64,000 nt of DNA from Pseudooceanicola aestuarii (GCF_010614805.1 NZ_JAAFZC010000001.1:1466001-1530000); one strand, 5' to 3'. Shown: positions 25,883-35,874, numbered from the stretch's first letter. Made by a program: numbers and translations. Notes: generated from the letters alone by a model not told the origin.

Positions 25883-26623
25883 ATGGGCAAACCGATCATG
25901 GCCAAGGCCACCGCCGTCTGGCTGGTGGACAACACGACCATCACGTTCAAGCAGATTGCCGATTTCACCGGCATGCACGAGCTGGAGGTTCAGGGGATCG
26001 CGGATGGCGACGTGGCCGCCGGGGTGAAGGGGTTTGATCCCGTCGCCAACAGCCAGTTGACCCAGGCCGAGATCGACAAGGCGGAAAAAGACAAGTTCTA
26101 CAAGCTGAAGCTGAAGTTCAACCCCGCCGCCGTCGGCGAGGAAAAACGCCGGGGTCCGCGCTATACTCCGCTGTCCAAGCGCCAGGATCGCCCGGCCTCA
26201 ATCCTTTGGCTGGTGAAATTCCACCCGGAGCTGGCAGACAGCCAGATCTCCAAGCTGGTGGGTACGACCAAACCGACGATCCAGGCGATCCGTGAGCGGA
26301 CCCATTGGAACATCGCCAACATCCAGCCGATCGACCCGGTCGCCCTGGGGCTGTGCAAGCAGTCTGAACTGGACCAGGCCGTTCAGAAGGCCGCCCAGAA
26401 GAAAGCCGCCGATGGTGCCGCGATGTCCGATGACGACCGCCGCCGCCTGCTGTCGACGGAGCAGAGCCTGGGCATGGAGGCAGAGCCGCGCATTCCCACT
26501 GCGATCGAGGGGCTGGAAACCTTCTCCCTGTCGGACAATGACGACGATCAGGAAAAGGAAAAGGTCTACGACGCCGACAGTTTCTTCAACCTGCCGGATT
26601 CGTCGGACGAAGATACGGATTGA
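25883..26623 (+). CDS. trcR: Cell cycle transcriptional regulator TrcR (DUF1013)
   Basis: A 246-residue DUF1013 protein. KATAVWLVDNTTITFKQIA and FTGMHELEVQGIADGDVA form the N-terminal HTH-like part, and a second HTH-like stretch (SILWLVKFHPELADSQISKL, VGTTKPTIQAIRERTHWN) follows. The C-terminus is acidic. Alphaproteobacterial homologues act with RNA polymerase as cell-cycle regulators. GAGGAG precedes the start. A strong terminator follows. Confidence 0.93.
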   Translation: MGKPIMAKATAVWLVDNTTITFKQIADFTGMHELEVQGIADGDVAAGVKGFDPVANSQLTQAEIDKAEKDKFYKLKLKFNPAAVGEEKRRGPRYTPLSKRQDRPASILWLVKFHPELADSQISKLVGTTKPTIQAIRERTHWNIANIQPIDPVALGLCKQSELDQAVQKAAQKKAADGAAMSDDDRRRLLSTEQSLGMEAEPRIPTAIEGLETFSLSDNDDDQEKEKVYDADSFFNLPDSSDEDTD

Positions 26624-26646
26624 GACGTGCCGCCGCGTGCGGATGA

Positions 26647-26673
26647 CGGCCGTCCTTCGGGGCGGCCGTTTTT
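26647..26673 (+). terminator. Rho-independent terminator after trcR
   Basis: CGGCCG and CC pair with GG and CGGCCG around TTCG, followed by TTTTT, 23 bases after the trcR stop. Confidence 0.88.
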
Positions 26674-26740
26674 CGTGGCGGACCCTTGCGGCCGGGATGG
26701 CCCTGCGCTTTGCTGCGGGTCAGCAAGGAGAGGGATCGTC

Positions 26741-27886
26741 ATGAGGATTGCCGTCATCGGCGCGGGCATGTTCGGTGCCGCCGCCGCGAAATATCTGGCC
26801 CGCGATGGCGCGGATGTGACCCTGATCGGGCCGGGGGAGCCGGCGCGCCCGGCGGATCATACCGGCCTTTTCGCCAGCCATTATGACGCCGGTCGGATCA
26901 CGCGCGGGCTGGATCCCTGGCCGTTCTGGTCGCGGGTTTCCCGCGCCTCCATCGCGCGATATCGGGTGATCGAGGCCGACAGCGGTATCCCCTTCTTCAC
27001 CGAGGCGGGATCGCTGATGTCCGGGCCGGAGGGCAGCGCGCAGATGGACCGACTGCAATCGGTGGCGCGGCGTGACAAGATCTCCTGCGACGTGTTGCGC
27101 AATGGCGAACTGGCTGCGCGGTTCCCCTATTTCACCTTTCCCGAAGGCACGCTGGGCCTGCATGAGCCTGCGGACGCGGGCCATATCGATCCCCGCGCCA
27201 TGGTCCGGGCGCAGATCACGCTGGCCTTGCGCCACGGCGCCCGACATCTGGCCGAGGAGGTGATTTCGCTGGACGATCGCGCAGGCTCCGTCGCCTTGAC
27301 ATTGGCGGGGTCCGGGACGCTGCATTTCGACCGTGTGCTGCTGGCCACCGGCGGCTTCAGCCGGTTGCTGACCGGGGAGCAGCTGCCGTTCAAGGTCTTT
27401 GCCCGCACCGCCGCCCTGTTCGAGGTCACTGCACAGGAGGCCGCGCGCCTGTCGGAGATGCCGACGCTGATCCACCTGCTGCCAAACGGGGAGGACCCCT
27501 ATCTTCTCCCGCCGATCCGCTATCCCGACGGGCGGATCTGCCTGAAGATGGGCGGCGACCGTGTGGATCGGGAACTGCGCGACCGTGCCGAGCTGGTGGA
27601 TTGGTTCCGGTCCGGTGGCGACCCGGAGGTTGCGGCGATGCTCGAAGATCAGTTGACCGCGCGGATGCCGGGGCTGGCTATCGCCGGGCGGGACCGGCTT
27701 GCCTGCGTGACCACCTATACACCCGACAACATCCCCCACCTGACCGACCTGTCGGAGCGCGTGCACAGCGTGATTGGCGGCGGCGGGCGCGGGGCGAAAT
27801 GTTCGGACGAGGTCGGGCGGCTGGGCGCGATGCAGGTCCGGGGCGAAACCCTGCCCGACTGGGCGCGGGAGGCTGCGGTGGCCTGA
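26741..27886 (+). CDS. FAD-dependent oxidoreductase (DAO/sarcosine oxidase-like)
   Basis: A 381-residue protein with an N-terminal FAD-binding dinucleotide fold (MRIAVIGAGMFGAAAAKYLA) and a second family motif near the C-terminus (VIGGGGRGAKCSDEVGRLGA). It resembles monomeric sarcosine oxidase and N-methyl-tryptophan oxidase; the substrate is unknown. A Cys near the C-terminal motif (GAKCS) may correspond to the covalent flavin attachment region, which is tentative. The ATG at 26741 follows AAGGAGAGGG. The longer upstream frame runs through the trcR terminator and is rejected. Confidence 0.87.
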   Translation: MRIAVIGAGMFGAAAAKYLARDGADVTLIGPGEPARPADHTGLFASHYDAGRITRGLDPWPFWSRVSRASIARYRVIEADSGIPFFTEAGSLMSGPEGSAQMDRLQSVARRDKISCDVLRNGELAARFPYFTFPEGTLGLHEPADAGHIDPRAMVRAQITLALRHGARHLAEEVISLDDRAGSVALTLAGSGTLHFDRVLLATGGFSRLLTGEQLPFKVFARTAALFEVTAQEAARLSEMPTLIHLLPNGEDPYLLPPIRYPDGRICLKMGGDRVDRELRDRAELVDWFRSGGDPEVAAMLEDQLTARMPGLAIAGRDRLACVTTYTPDNIPHLTDLSERVHSVIGGGGRGAKCSDEVGRLGAMQVRGETLPDWAREAAVA

Positions 27887-28067
27887 GCGGTGAGGTGCAT
27901 GCCATGACGAGGGGGCGGAGCAGGAAGCCAGCGCCCGCGCGGCCTGCTCCTGGGAGTGGACATTGAGGCAAGGTCATCGGCCGCGGCCTCTTTGCTGCTT
28001 CTGGTCGAAGACGCCGTGGGGCGCGGGTTTCCTGCGGCAACGGCCTCTTGGACACCGGCGCTGCGGG

Positions 28068-28661
28068 CTACAGTTCCTTGCGGGCGCGCAGCGCGGCGCT
28101 GATGGTGCCGTCGTCGAGGTAGTCCAGCTCCCCCCCGATCGGCACGCCCTGCGCCAAAGAAGTCAGGCGCACCTGCCCCTCCAGCTGGTCGGCGATGTAA
28201 TGGGCGGTGGTCTGGCCATCGACAGTGGCGTTCAGCGCCAGGATGACCTCTGTCACGCCTTCTGCCGCGACGCGGGCGATCAGGTCGGGGATGCGCAGAT
28301 CGTCGGGGCCAATGGCATCCAGCGCGGAAAGCGTGCCACCCAGAACGTGATACCGGCCGCGAAACACGTTCGATCGTTCCATCGCCCACAGGTCGGCGAC
28401 GTCTTCCACCACACAGATTTCATCGGTGGTGCGTTTCGGCGACTGGCAGATGTCGCAGATCCGGTCAGTGCCCAGATTGCCGCAGGTCTCGCATTCGCGG
28501 ACGGTCGCGGCGACGTGGTGCAGCAGATCGGCCAAGGGGGTCAGAAGCAACTCCCGTTTGCGGATCATGTGCAGAACGGCACGGCGGGCCGACCGGGGGC
28601 CAAGCCCCGGCAGCCGCGCCATCATGTCGATCAGCGCCTCGATGTCGCGATTGCCGCTCAT
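28068..28661 (-). CDS. recR: Recombination mediator protein RecR
   Basis: A 197-residue RecR with an N-terminal helix-hairpin-helix ([20 protein letters not shown]), a Cys4 zinc finger (CETCGN ... CDICQ) and a Toprim domain ([16 protein letters not shown]). It acts in RecFOR loading of RecA at gaps. It lies 16 bases downstream of ybaB, the usual dnaX-ybaB-recR order. The start at 28661 matches the family N-terminus ([10 protein letters not shown]). Confidence 0.97.
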   Translation of the reverse strand: MSGNRDIEALIDMMARLPGLGPRSARRAVLHMIRKRELLLTPLADLLHHVAATVRECETCGNLGTDRICDICQSPKRTTDEICVVEDVADLWAMERSNVFRGRYHVLGGTLSALDAIGPDDLRIPDLIARVAAEGVTEVILALNATVDGQTTAHYIADQLEGQVRLTSLAQGVPIGGELDYLDDGTISAALRARKEL

Positions 28662-28677
28662 GCCGCCGGGGATGCCC

Positions 28678-29022
28678 TCAGAACGGCATCTTGAAATCGG
28701 CGGGAAGGCCCAGCCCTTCGGTGATCTTGCCCATTTCTTCCTGTGACTTGTCGCTGGCCTTGTGCTGGGCGTCCTTGATCGCGGCAAGGATCAGATCCTC
28801 CACCACTTCCTTGTCGTCGGTGTTGAAGATCGACGGGTCGATATCCAGCGACTTCAGCTCCCCCTTCGCGGTCGCCACGGCCTTCACCAACCCCGCGCCG
28901 CTTTCGCCGGTCACGGTCATGGTGTGCAACTCTTCCTGAAGGTCGGTGACCTTCTGCTGCATTTCCTTGGCGGCCTTCATCATCTTGGCCATGTCGCCCA
29001 TTTGCCCGAGGCCCTTGAACAT
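28678..29022 (-). CDS. YbaB/EbfC family nucleoid-associated protein
   Basis: A 114-residue protein. [25 protein letters not shown] is the Met-rich N-terminal helix of YbaB, and [13 protein letters not shown] with [11 protein letters not shown] is the conserved core. YbaB dimers bind DNA. It lies between dnaX and recR on the same strand. CAGAAGGAGCGACAGGC precedes the start. A larger open frame on this strand reads from within dnaX into this gene but is treated as an artefact. Confidence 0.95.
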   Translation of the reverse strand: MFKGLGQMGDMAKMMKAAKEMQQKVTDLQEELHTMTVTGESGAGLVKAVATAKGELKSLDIDPSIFNTDDKEVVEDLILAAIKDAQHKASDKSQEEMGKITEGLGLPADFKMPF

Positions 29023-29122
29023 GCCTGTCGCTCCTTCTGGATTGTGCGGTTCGGGCGCGCGGCCCGGTGAATTGCGGTTCTGCCTGATATCGGCGCTTCC
29101 CGTCCCGAGGACAAGGTGGCTG

Positions 29123-31012
29123 TCATTCTTCCTCGAAGGGATCCCACTCGTCTTCCACCTCGGGCAGGGCGTCGACCTGCGCCTGGCTGGCGATCTCGTC
29201 CGGGGTGCGGACCTGGGTGATGCGGGATTTGGGAAAGACGTCGAAGACGGCGCGAACCATGGGATGTTCCTCCGCCGAGCGGCGCAGGGCCAGCGCCTTG
29301 GCGTCGCGTTTCTCCGCGATCGTCTCGGCGCCGCCCTCGTTGGCGATGATGATCGCCCAGCGGTTGCCGGTCCAGCCCTGAAGGCGGGTGCCCAGCCGCT
29401 GCGCCAGATCCTTGGGCGTGCCCTGGGCAGGGGTGAATTCGATCCGGCCCGGCCGATAGGAGACAAGGCGCATCCCCGTCTCGATATCCACCAGCAGCTT
29501 GATGTCGCGATTGGCGCGGACGAATTCGACGACATGTTCAAAAGTCGGGAACCGGGCGAGAGCCTGATCCACGTCCTGCGCCAGCTGCGCCGTGGGTCCG
29601 GCGCCGGACCAGCTGCCACCAGCTGGGCCGCCACCAGAGGGCCCATTCCCGACCGGGCCGTGATGGGCCGTGTGGGCCATGGTGCCCGTGGCGCCCATGG
29701 CCTGCGGGCTACCCTGCGCGGGGGCGGCAGGATGCGGATTATGCGCGGGGGGCTGACCGCCACCCCCCCCGCCACCAGCACCGCCGCCATGGCCCACAGG
29801 GCCACCCCCGCCCGAGCCGCCCGGCCCGCCCTGCGGCGGCGGGGTGGGGTGGTCCTGCAACTTGCGCACCAGTTCCTCGGGGGAGGGGAGGTCGGCGACA
29901 TGGGTCAGGCGGATCACCGCCATCTCGGCGGCCATCATGGCATTGGGCGCGGCGGCGACTTCTTCCAGCGCCTTCAGAAGCATCTGCCACATCCGGGTCA
30001 TCGCCCGCATCGGCAGTTTCTCCGCCAGGGCGAGGCCACGGGCGCGTTCGTCGGGCGCAACGGTGGGATCTTCGGCGGCATCGGGGGTGATCTTGACCAC
30101 GGAAATCCAATGCGTGATCTCCGCCAGGTCGCGCAGCACGGCCATCGGGTCTGCGCCGTCGGCATATTGCCCCGACAATTCGGTCAGCGCGGCGGCGGCG
30201 TCGCCCCGCATGATCATCTCGTAGAGGTCCAGCACCCGGCCGCGATCCGCCAGACCCAGCATGGCACGGACCTGCTCGGCGGTGGTTTCTCCGGCGCCGT
30301 GGCTGATCGCCTGGTCCAGGAGGGAGGTCGCGTCGCGGGCCGATCCTTCGGCGGCACGGGTGATCAGGGCCAGCGCGTCATCGGCGATCTGCGCGCCCTC
30401 GGCGGTGGCGATGCGGGTCAGCATCCCGATCATCACCTCCGGCTCGATCCGGCGCAGGTCGAACCGCTGGCAGCGGGACAGGACGGTCACCGGCACCTTG
30501 CGGATCTCGGTGGTGGCAAAGATGAATTTCACATGCGCCGGCGGTTCTTCCAGCGTCTTCAGCAGCGCGTTGAATGCGCTGGTGGACAGCATGTGAACCT
30601 CGTCGATGATGTAGATCTTGTACCGGGCGGAGGCGGCACGGTAATTCACGCTGTCGATGATTTCGCGGATGTCGCCGACCCCGGTGCGCGAGGCGGCGTC
30701 CATCTCCATCACGTCGACATGCCGGCCCTCGGAAATGGCGACGCAATGTTCGCATTGCCCACAGGGATCGGTGGTCGGCCCGCCGGTGCCGTCAGGGCCG
30801 ATGCAGTTCATCCCCTTGGCAATGATCCGCGCGGTGGTGGTTTTGCCGGTGCCGCGAATCCCCGTCATGATGAAGGCCTGCGCGATCCGATCGGCGGCAA
30901 AGGCGTTCTTCAGGGTGCGGACCATCGCCTCCTGCCCGACGAGGTCGGCGAAGGTCTCGGGGCGGTACTTGCGCGCCAGCACCTGATAGGCTGGCTGGTC
31001 CGTCTCGCTCAT
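29123..31012 (-). CDS. dnaX: DNA polymerase III subunit gamma/tau
   Basis: A 629-residue DnaX. The AAA+ clamp-loader part has Walker A (GIRGTGKTTTA), the zinc module (NCIGPDGTGG ... CGQCEHC), Walker B (IYIIDEVHML) and sensor/arginine finger (VTVLSRCQRFD). A Gly/Pro/His-rich linker (about 395-480) separates it from a tau-type C-terminal domain. A run of eight G on the coding strand (29770-29763) lies in the linker. First gene of dnaX-ybaB-recR. Confidence 0.97.
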   Translation of the reverse strand: MSETDQPAYQVLARKYRPETFADLVGQEAMVRTLKNAFAADRIAQAFIMTGIRGTGKTTTARIIAKGMNCIGPDGTGGPTTDPCGQCEHCVAISEGRHVDVMEMDAASRTGVGDIREIIDSVNYRAASARYKIYIIDEVHMLSTSAFNALLKTLEEPPAHVKFIFATTEIRKVPVTVLSRCQRFDLRRIEPEVMIGMLTRIATAEGAQIADDALALITRAAEGSARDATSLLDQAISHGAGETTAEQVRAMLGLADRGRVLDLYEMIMRGDAAAALTELSGQYADGADPMAVLRDLAEITHWISVVKITPDAAEDPTVAPDERARGLALAEKLPMRAMTRMWQMLLKALEEVAAAPNAMMAAEMAVIRLTHVADLPSPEELVRKLQDHPTPPPQGGPGGSGGGGPVGHGGGAGGGGGGGQPPAHNPHPAAPAQGSPQAMGATGTMAHTAHHGPVGNGPSGGGPAGGSWSGAGPTAQLAQDVDQALARFPTFEHVVEFVRANRDIKLLVDIETGMRLVSYRPGRIEFTPAQGTPKDLAQRLGTRLQGWTGNRWAIIIANEGGAETIAEKRDAKALALRRSAEEHPMVRAVFDVFPKSRITQVRTPDEIASQAQVDALPEVEDEWDPFEEE

Positions 31013-31174
31013 GCGGTGATCCTTGGGTCCGGGGCAGTTCCGGTGGCCGAACCTAAGCGGTCGGCGCCCCGAAATCCAGCGCCGAGACGACAGGCTGGCG
31101 GATGTGCCGAAATTGCTTTGCCCCGCGCCATGATCGGGCCATTATCGCGGCGAACATGTGTTGGGGGAAACACC

Positions 31175-32029
31175 ATGCGGCTTAGGGGTGTCAGGCGCAG
31201 CAGCAACATCGAGGACCGCCGGCGCAACGGCCGCAGGGGCGGTGGTGGCGCCCTGGGCGGGCTGGGGCTGGGCGGTGTCGTAGTGGTGCTGGCCATCGGC
31301 TATTTCACCGGCGTCGATGTCACCCCCCTGCTGACCGGCGGCGCGCCATCCGGCAGCACGGCCAGCGCGCCGCAGGATCTGACCCCCGAAGAAGCCCGCG
31401 CCGCCGAATTCGCCGGGCAGGTCCTGACCACGACCGAAGACGTCTGGACCGGTGTCTTCAAGGAACAGCTGGGAGAGACCTATCGCCCGCCTGTCATGGT
31501 GCTGTTCTCCGGTGAGACGGCCAGCCCCTGCGGCGGAGCCTCTGCCGCGACGGGGCCGTTCTACTGCCCGGCGGATCGCAAGGCCTACCTGGACACCGCG
31601 TTCTTTGCCACCCTGGCCGAGCGGCTGGGCGCCGAGGGCGATTTCGCCGCCGCCTATGTGATCGCGCATGAGGTTGCGCATCACATCCAGAACGAGCTGG
31701 GGATCCTGGGCCAGGTTCAGCAGGCGCGTCAGCGCTCCGGCGAGGTGGAGGCCAACGCCCTGACCGTGCGCCTGGAATTGCAGGCCGATTGCCTGGCCGG
31801 GGTCTGGGCCGCGCATGTCGACGGGTTGCTGGAGCCCGGCGATATCGAAGAGGCGCTGAACGCCGCGCGGATGATCGGTGACGACCATCTGCAACGCAGC
31901 GCCGGTCGGGTGCCGCAACCGCATACCTTTACGCACGGCACGTCGGCGCAGCGGTCGCAATGGTTCGCGCGCGGATATGATTCGGCGGATATCGAAAGCT
32001 GCGATACCTTCTCCGCCCCGAAGTTGTGA
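31175..32029 (+). CDS. YpfJ-type neutral zinc metallopeptidase
   Basis: A 284-residue protein with a basic, Gly-rich N-terminus and one membrane helix (about residues 26-48, GGGALGGLGLGGVVVVLAIG). The extracytoplasmic domain holds the zinc site AYVIAHEVAHHIQNELG (HExxH) and a downstream ELQADCLAGVWAAH motif. The combination identifies the putative zinc metallopeptidase family PF04228 (YpfJ). The start is ATG 31175 (MRLRGVRRSSNIEDRR). It is divergent from dnaX. Confidence 0.93.
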   Translation: MRLRGVRRSSNIEDRRRNGRRGGGGALGGLGLGGVVVVLAIGYFTGVDVTPLLTGGAPSGSTASAPQDLTPEEARAAEFAGQVLTTTEDVWTGVFKEQLGETYRPPVMVLFSGETASPCGGASAATGPFYCPADRKAYLDTAFFATLAERLGAEGDFAAAYVIAHEVAHHIQNELGILGQVQQARQRSGEVEANALTVRLELQADCLAGVWAAHVDGLLEPGDIEEALNAARMIGDDHLQRSAGRVPQPHTFTHGTSAQRSQWFARGYDSADIESCDTFSAPKL

Positions 32030-32057
32030 GGCGGGCCATGATGCGGGGACAGACGGG

Positions 32058-32366
32058 ATGAGGCGCGGATCGGCGATCGTGTTCTGGGGGGTCTTCGGGC
32101 TGTGGCTGGCCTGTTTTTCCGCGTCCTTTGTCATGCCGGGATTGGTCGGGCCAGTGGGCGACGGATTCACCCGGGGGCTGAACCGGGTCTCGGAATTCTT
32201 CAAGTACCAGATCGGGGCGACGCTGCTGGCGGTGATCCTGGTCGCGCTGTCGCGGGGCTATCCCTGGCGCAGCCTGCGCGGTGCGGCGGGGCGCCTGCCG
32301 GCAGGCTTGGCCGGGGGATTGGTGCTGTTGGTCGTGGTGCTGATCCTGGTGGCACGCCTGCAATAG
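32058..32366 (+). CDS. small membrane protein of unknown function
   Basis: A 102-residue protein with three hydrophobic stretches (about 7-30, 52-65 and 80-100). It is rich in Gly and Leu and has no recognisable motif. ACGGGATG at the start gives only a weak ribosome binding site. It lies 28 bases after the metallopeptidase on the same strand and may be co-transcribed. Confidence 0.65.
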   Translation: MRRGSAIVFWGVFGLWLACFSASFVMPGLVGPVGDGFTRGLNRVSEFFKYQIGATLLAVILVALSRGYPWRSLRGAAGRLPAGLAGGLVLLVVVLILVARLQ

Positions 32367-32437
32367 CTGGTCGGGGCGGGCCTGAACGCAACCTTGTCCT
32401 GACCGGCCATCAGTACATCGCGGAGAGGGGGGAGGGT

Positions 32438-32531
32438 GAGAGGCTGGACAACGACCCAAGCGGGGCTCGTTACGGCTGCTTCCTTCCGGATCTGACCGGG
32501 TTGGCGAGGCGCCTGCCCGCGCCAACCTCTC
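32438..32531 (-). ncRNA. ffs: Signal recognition particle RNA (4.5S type)
   Basis: On the minus strand GAGAGGTTGG at the 5' end pairs with CCAGCCTCTC at the 3' end. The apical part contains GGTCAGATCCGGAAGGAAGCAGCC, the diagnostic Ffh-binding hairpin with the GGAA loop and asymmetric internal loop. About 94 nucleotides, the size of bacterial small SRP RNA. The ends are set by the terminal helix. Confidence 0.95.
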
Positions 32532-32538
32532 GATCCAT

Positions 32539-32567
32539 CACATAGGGCGCGCGGCGCGGATTCGCAA
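32539..32567 (-). promoter_or_regulatory. promoter of the SRP RNA gene
   Basis: On the minus strand, TTGCGA (32567-32562) and TATGTG (32544-32539) are separated by 17 bases. The inferred start seven bases after the -10 falls on the first base of the SRP RNA. Confidence 0.7.
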
Positions 32568-32622
32568 GGGGGCGTGCCGGGACGACGTTCAGGACCGCGC
32601 GCCGCCGACACGGCAAAGCAAC

Positions 32623-32652
32623 GCGGCGCCGCCCCGGAGAGGACGGCGCCGC
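32623..32652 (-). terminator. hairpin downstream of the 5'-nucleotidase gene
   Basis: GCGGCGCCG pairs perfectly with CGGCGCCGC around a 12-base loop, 42 bases after the stop of the minus-strand 5'-nucleotidase gene. No T-run follows. Confidence 0.5.
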
Positions 32653-32693
32653 AGGATCATGCGCAGGCACGCGGCATCATGCCGGGGCGAGGA

Positions 32694-34673
32694 TCAGAAA
32701 TGCATCCGGTAGAGGGCAAAGCCGCCCTCTCCCTCGCCGGCGGGTTCGATGTCCACGCCCTCCACCGTTTCGGCATAGCGCGCGGCGCCGGGGCCGGTTT
32801 CGAACAGGGCCGTGGTGTCGTCCATGGCAGCGAAGGTCCAGTTGGCATCGGCCTTGGGGTTCACGGTTCCCTGCTCCACCAGGTAGCGCACGATGATGTC
32901 GCGGTTGGTGTCCGGTCCTTCGAAAATGATGGTATCGCCCTTTGCACCGGGGAAATCGCCGCCGCCGGAGGCGCGGTAATTGTTGGTGGCGATGACGAAT
33001 TCCATCTCGTCCGTGACCGGTTGGCCCTGGTAGGCCAGATCGGTGATCCGGCTGGCGCCCGGGTTGATTTCCACCCCCTTGGCATCAAAGCGGGAGGGCT
33101 GCGACAGGTCGATCCGATATGTCACCCCATCGATCACGTCGAAATTGTAGGACGGGAAGGCGGGGTTCAGAAGCGGGGTGTCCCGGCTGCCCGGCGTCAC
33201 CCGGTTGAACATCCCGGCAGAGCGGTCCAGCCAGCCGCGCAGCTGCGCGCCCGTGACCTTCACGGCGCGGATCGTGTTGGGGTACAGGTAGAGGTCGGCG
33301 ACGTTCTTGATCGCCACCGGGCCCGGCTCCACCTCGGTGTAGTAATCCGGGCCGCCCCGACCGCCGGCCTTGAACGGCGCGGCGGCGGACAGCAGGGGCA
33401 GGGCGGCGTGTTCGGTGCCTTTCAGCATCTCCGCGATATACCAGGTCTGGGCATTGCTGACGATCTGAACGGAAGGGTCATCGGCCACCAGCGCAAAGTA
33501 GGAGTGCAGCGGGGCCGAGGTCTCGCCCACTGCGCGGCGCACGTAATCCAGCGTCGCGTCATGTTCGGCCTGCACCGAGGCGAGCACCGCCGCGTCGCTT
33601 TCCACCAGCGGGGTGATCTTGCGATCCTCGCCGCGTTCATAAATCGGGCGGGTGCTGACCTCGTGGGTGACAACGCGCCAGGCGCCGCCTTCCCGTTCCA
33701 GCATCAGGTCGATCAACCCCATGTGAGAGCCCCAGAACCCGCCCATGACGGCGGGGGTGCCGTGGATCGTCCCGGCGGTCAGGTCGACGCCGGCGAAATC
33801 CTGATAGGTGGGAGACGGGAAGACCAGGTGGGAATGCCCGGTCAGGATCGCGTCCACCCCGTCCAGCCCGGCCAGCGGGACAGAGGCGTTTTCCATGCCA
33901 TCGGAATGATCGGCGCTGCCGATGCCGGAATGGGACAGGGCGATGATGATGTCGGCGCCCTCTTCCTTCATCTGGGGGATATAGGCGCGGGCGGTTTCCA
34001 CGATGTCGCGGGCCTGCACCTTGCCTTCCAGGTGCTTGCGGTCCCAATTCATGATCTGCGGCGGGACAAAGCCGATCAGCCCGACCTTGATCGCGTGCTC
34101 CTGCCCGGCGCCATCCGTCACCTTGCGGTCCAGGATCACGTAGGGCGGGATCAGGGTGGTGTCGGCGGTGGGGGTGGCACCCATCTCCTTGACCACGTTG
34201 GCGGAGACGACGGGGAAATCGGCACCGGCCAGCGCCTTGGTCAGGAAATCCAGGCCGTAGTTGAATTCGTGATTGCCCAGGGTGGAGGCATCGAAGCCAA
34301 GGGCGTTCATGGCCTGGATGACGGGATGCAGGTCGCCTTCCTTCATGCCGCGTTCATAGGCGATGTAATCGCCCATCGGATTGCCCTGCAGGAAATCGCC
34401 ATTGTCGATCAGCAGCGCATTCGTCGCCTCGCCGCGGATGCCCGCGACATGGGCGGCCGTGCGCGCCAGGCCGACGGTGTCGTCGGGCCGGTCGGCGTAG
34501 TAATTGTAGGGGAAGACGTGCACATGCAGGTCTGTCGTCTCCATGATGCGCAGATGCGCCTGGTTGGTCGCGGCCCGCGCGGAGAAGGGATGAAGGCTGA
34601 GCAAGGAGGCCCCCGCAATGGTCCCGGTCAGGAAGGTCCGGCGGTCAAGGTTGGTGGTCAATGTGCGAGGCAT
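32694..34673 (-). CDS. Tat-exported 5'-nucleotidase / 2',3'-cyclic-nucleotide 2'-phosphodiesterase (CpdB-like)
   Basis: About 659 residues. The N-terminus has a twin-arginine signal ([19 protein letters not shown], cleavage after ARA). The metallophosphoesterase domain ([55 protein letters not shown]) supplies the two-metal site, and a 5'-nucleotidase C-terminal domain follows (from about 420, ending with [14 protein letters not shown]). It should release phosphate from nucleotides in the periplasm. GGGAG precedes tandem ATGs at 34676 and 34673. A Pho-box-like site lies upstream. Confidence 0.93.
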   Translation of the reverse strand: MPRTLTTNLDRRTFLTGTIAGASLLSLHPFSARAATNQAHLRIMETTDLHVHVFPYNYYADRPDDTVGLARTAAHVAGIRGEATNALLIDNGDFLQGNPMGDYIAYERGMKEGDLHPVIQAMNALGFDASTLGNHEFNYGLDFLTKALAGADFPVVSANVVKEMGATPTADTTLIPPYVILDRKVTDGAGQEHAIKVGLIGFVPPQIMNWDRKHLEGKVQARDIVETARAYIPQMKEEGADIIIALSHSGIGSADHSDGMENASVPLAGLDGVDAILTGHSHLVFPSPTYQDFAGVDLTAGTIHGTPAVMGGFWGSHMGLIDLMLEREGGAWRVVTHEVSTRPIYERGEDRKITPLVESDAAVLASVQAEHDATLDYVRRAVGETSAPLHSYFALVADDPSVQIVSNAQTWYIAEMLKGTEHAALPLLSAAAPFKAGGRGGPDYYTEVEPGPVAIKNVADLYLYPNTIRAVKVTGAQLRGWLDRSAGMFNRVTPGSRDTPLLNPAFPSYNFDVIDGVTYRIDLSQPSRFDAKGVEINPGASRITDLAYQGQPVTDEMEFVIATNNYRASGGGDFPGAKGDTIIFEGPDTNRDIIVRYLVEQGTVNPKADANWTFAAMDDTTALFETGPGAARYAETVEGVDIEPAGEGEGGFALYRMHF

Positions 34674-34732
34674 CATGCTCTCCCGTGATTCTGTGGGCAT
34701 AGGTCGATCGGCGCAGCTATGCAGCGCGGCGG

Positions 34733-34749
34733 TGACACCTTCTTGACAG
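34733..34749 (-). promoter_or_regulatory. Pho-box-like site upstream of the 5'-nucleotidase gene
   Basis: On the minus strand CTGTCA-N5-GTGTCA gives two half-sites 11 bases apart, as in PhoB boxes. A weaker CTGACC half-site lies a further 11 bases upstream (34760-34755). It is 60-76 bases before the start codon, suggesting phosphate-starvation induction. Confidence 0.6.
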
Positions 34750-34902
34750 TTTCGGGTCAGCGCCGTCTTTCCGTCAGGGGATGCTGGCGTGTTTTCGATG
34801 CTCGCGCAACTGCAAGCTGTGGCGGGAGCGGTGCCATTGCCAATCGTCGGGGCGCGCGGCACTGTGCGCGCGACTTGCACCTGCCCCGGAGGACACGAAC
34901 GA

Positions 34903-35874
34903 ATGACCATGCGGATTGCCGAAGAGGTGACATTCGGCGGATCGGGGCTGGACCGGGCGGCGGAATTGCGCGGCCAGGCGGATGTGCTGCGCTTCGCCAG
35001 GTCAGCCGGGACCAGCCGGACGGCGCTATTCTGGCGCGGCAATGTGCTGATGTCCGGCCCGGGTACCGTGGCGCGCCTGCCGATGAACCATCCCGTGCTG
35101 GCGGATGCGCGCGAAGAGCCGATCCTGATGGGCCGGGACGGCGACGGATTGTTGTTTGCCAGCGATATCTCCGGCTGGACGCCCGAGGGCGATCCCTTTG
35201 CCGAACCTGCGCCCGGCTGGGCCGCGCCCGAATTGCCGCAGCATCCGGCGCTGGACCCGGCGCTGGTGCTGGCTGATCTGCGGTCGGTCATGGCGCGCCT
35301 TGCTCCGCGCGACGCGGAAATCGCCACCACGGCGCGGGCGCTGATGAACTGGCACCGGTCGCACCGGTTCTGCGCCAGCTGCGGCCAGCCCAGCGAAGTG
35401 ACGCAGGCGGGCTGGCAACGCAACTGTCCGGCCTGCCGCACGCCGCATTTCCCGCGCACCGATCCGGTGGTCATCATGTTGATCACCAGCGGCGACAAGA
35501 CGTTGCTGGGCCGGTCGCCGGGCTGGCCGCCGGGCATGTACTCGATGTTGGCCGGTTTCGTCGAACCGGGCGAGCCGATCGAGGCCGCCGTGCGCCGGGA
35601 AGTGATGGAGGAAACCCAGGTGCCCGTCGGCCGCGTGCGCTACCTGGCAAGCCAGCCCTGGGCCTTTCCCAATTCGCTGATGTTCGCCTGCCACGGCGAG
35701 GCGCTGGCCGAAGACATCACCCTGGACCCGGTAGAGCTGGACGACGCGCTATGGCTTCCCCGGGAGGAAATGGGCAATGTCTTTGCCGGAACGCATCCGA
35801 CCATAAAACAGCCACGAAGAGGGGCTATCGCGGAGTTCATATTGCGCAACTGGTTGGCGGATCGGCTGGATTGA
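34903..35874 (+). CDS. nudC: NAD(+) diphosphatase / NAD-decapping hydrolase
   Basis: A 323-residue NudC with an N-terminal domain, a Cys4 zinc ribbon (CASCGQ ... [17 protein letters not shown]) and a Nudix domain ([20 protein letters not shown]). The [11 protein letters not shown] motif downstream specifies NADH pyrophosphatases. It hydrolyses NAD(H) to NMN(H) and AMP and can remove NAD caps from RNA. The ATG at 34903 has GGAGG ten bases upstream. It is divergent from the 5'-nucleotidase gene. Confidence 0.95.
   Translation: MTMRIAEEVTFGGSGLDRAAELRGQADVLRFARSAGTSRTALFWRGNVLMSGPGTVARLPMNHPVLADAREEPILMGRDGDGLLFASDISGWTPEGDPFAEPAPGWAAPELPQHPALDPALVLADLRSVMARLAPRDAEIATTARALMNWHRSHRFCASCGQPSEVTQAGWQRNCPACRTPHFPRTDPVVIMLITSGDKTLLGRSPGWPPGMYSMLAGFVEPGEPIEAAVRREVMEETQVPVGRVRYLASQPWAFPNSLMFACHGEALAEDITLDPVELDDALWLPREEMGNVFAGTHPTIKQPRRGAIAEFILRNWLADRLD

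Noticed and set aside
28678..29901. A long minus-strand frame joining part of dnaX to ybaB as if a fusion protein
   Set aside because: Within dnaX it is out of frame with the recognised protein and has shadow-like Arg/Ser/Pro composition. YbaB has its own start and ribosome binding site.
32574..34688. A 704-codon plus-strand frame opposite the 5'-nucleotidase gene
   Set aside because: The minus strand encodes a complete metallophosphoesterase with Tat signal and motifs; the plus-strand frame has no recognisable motif.
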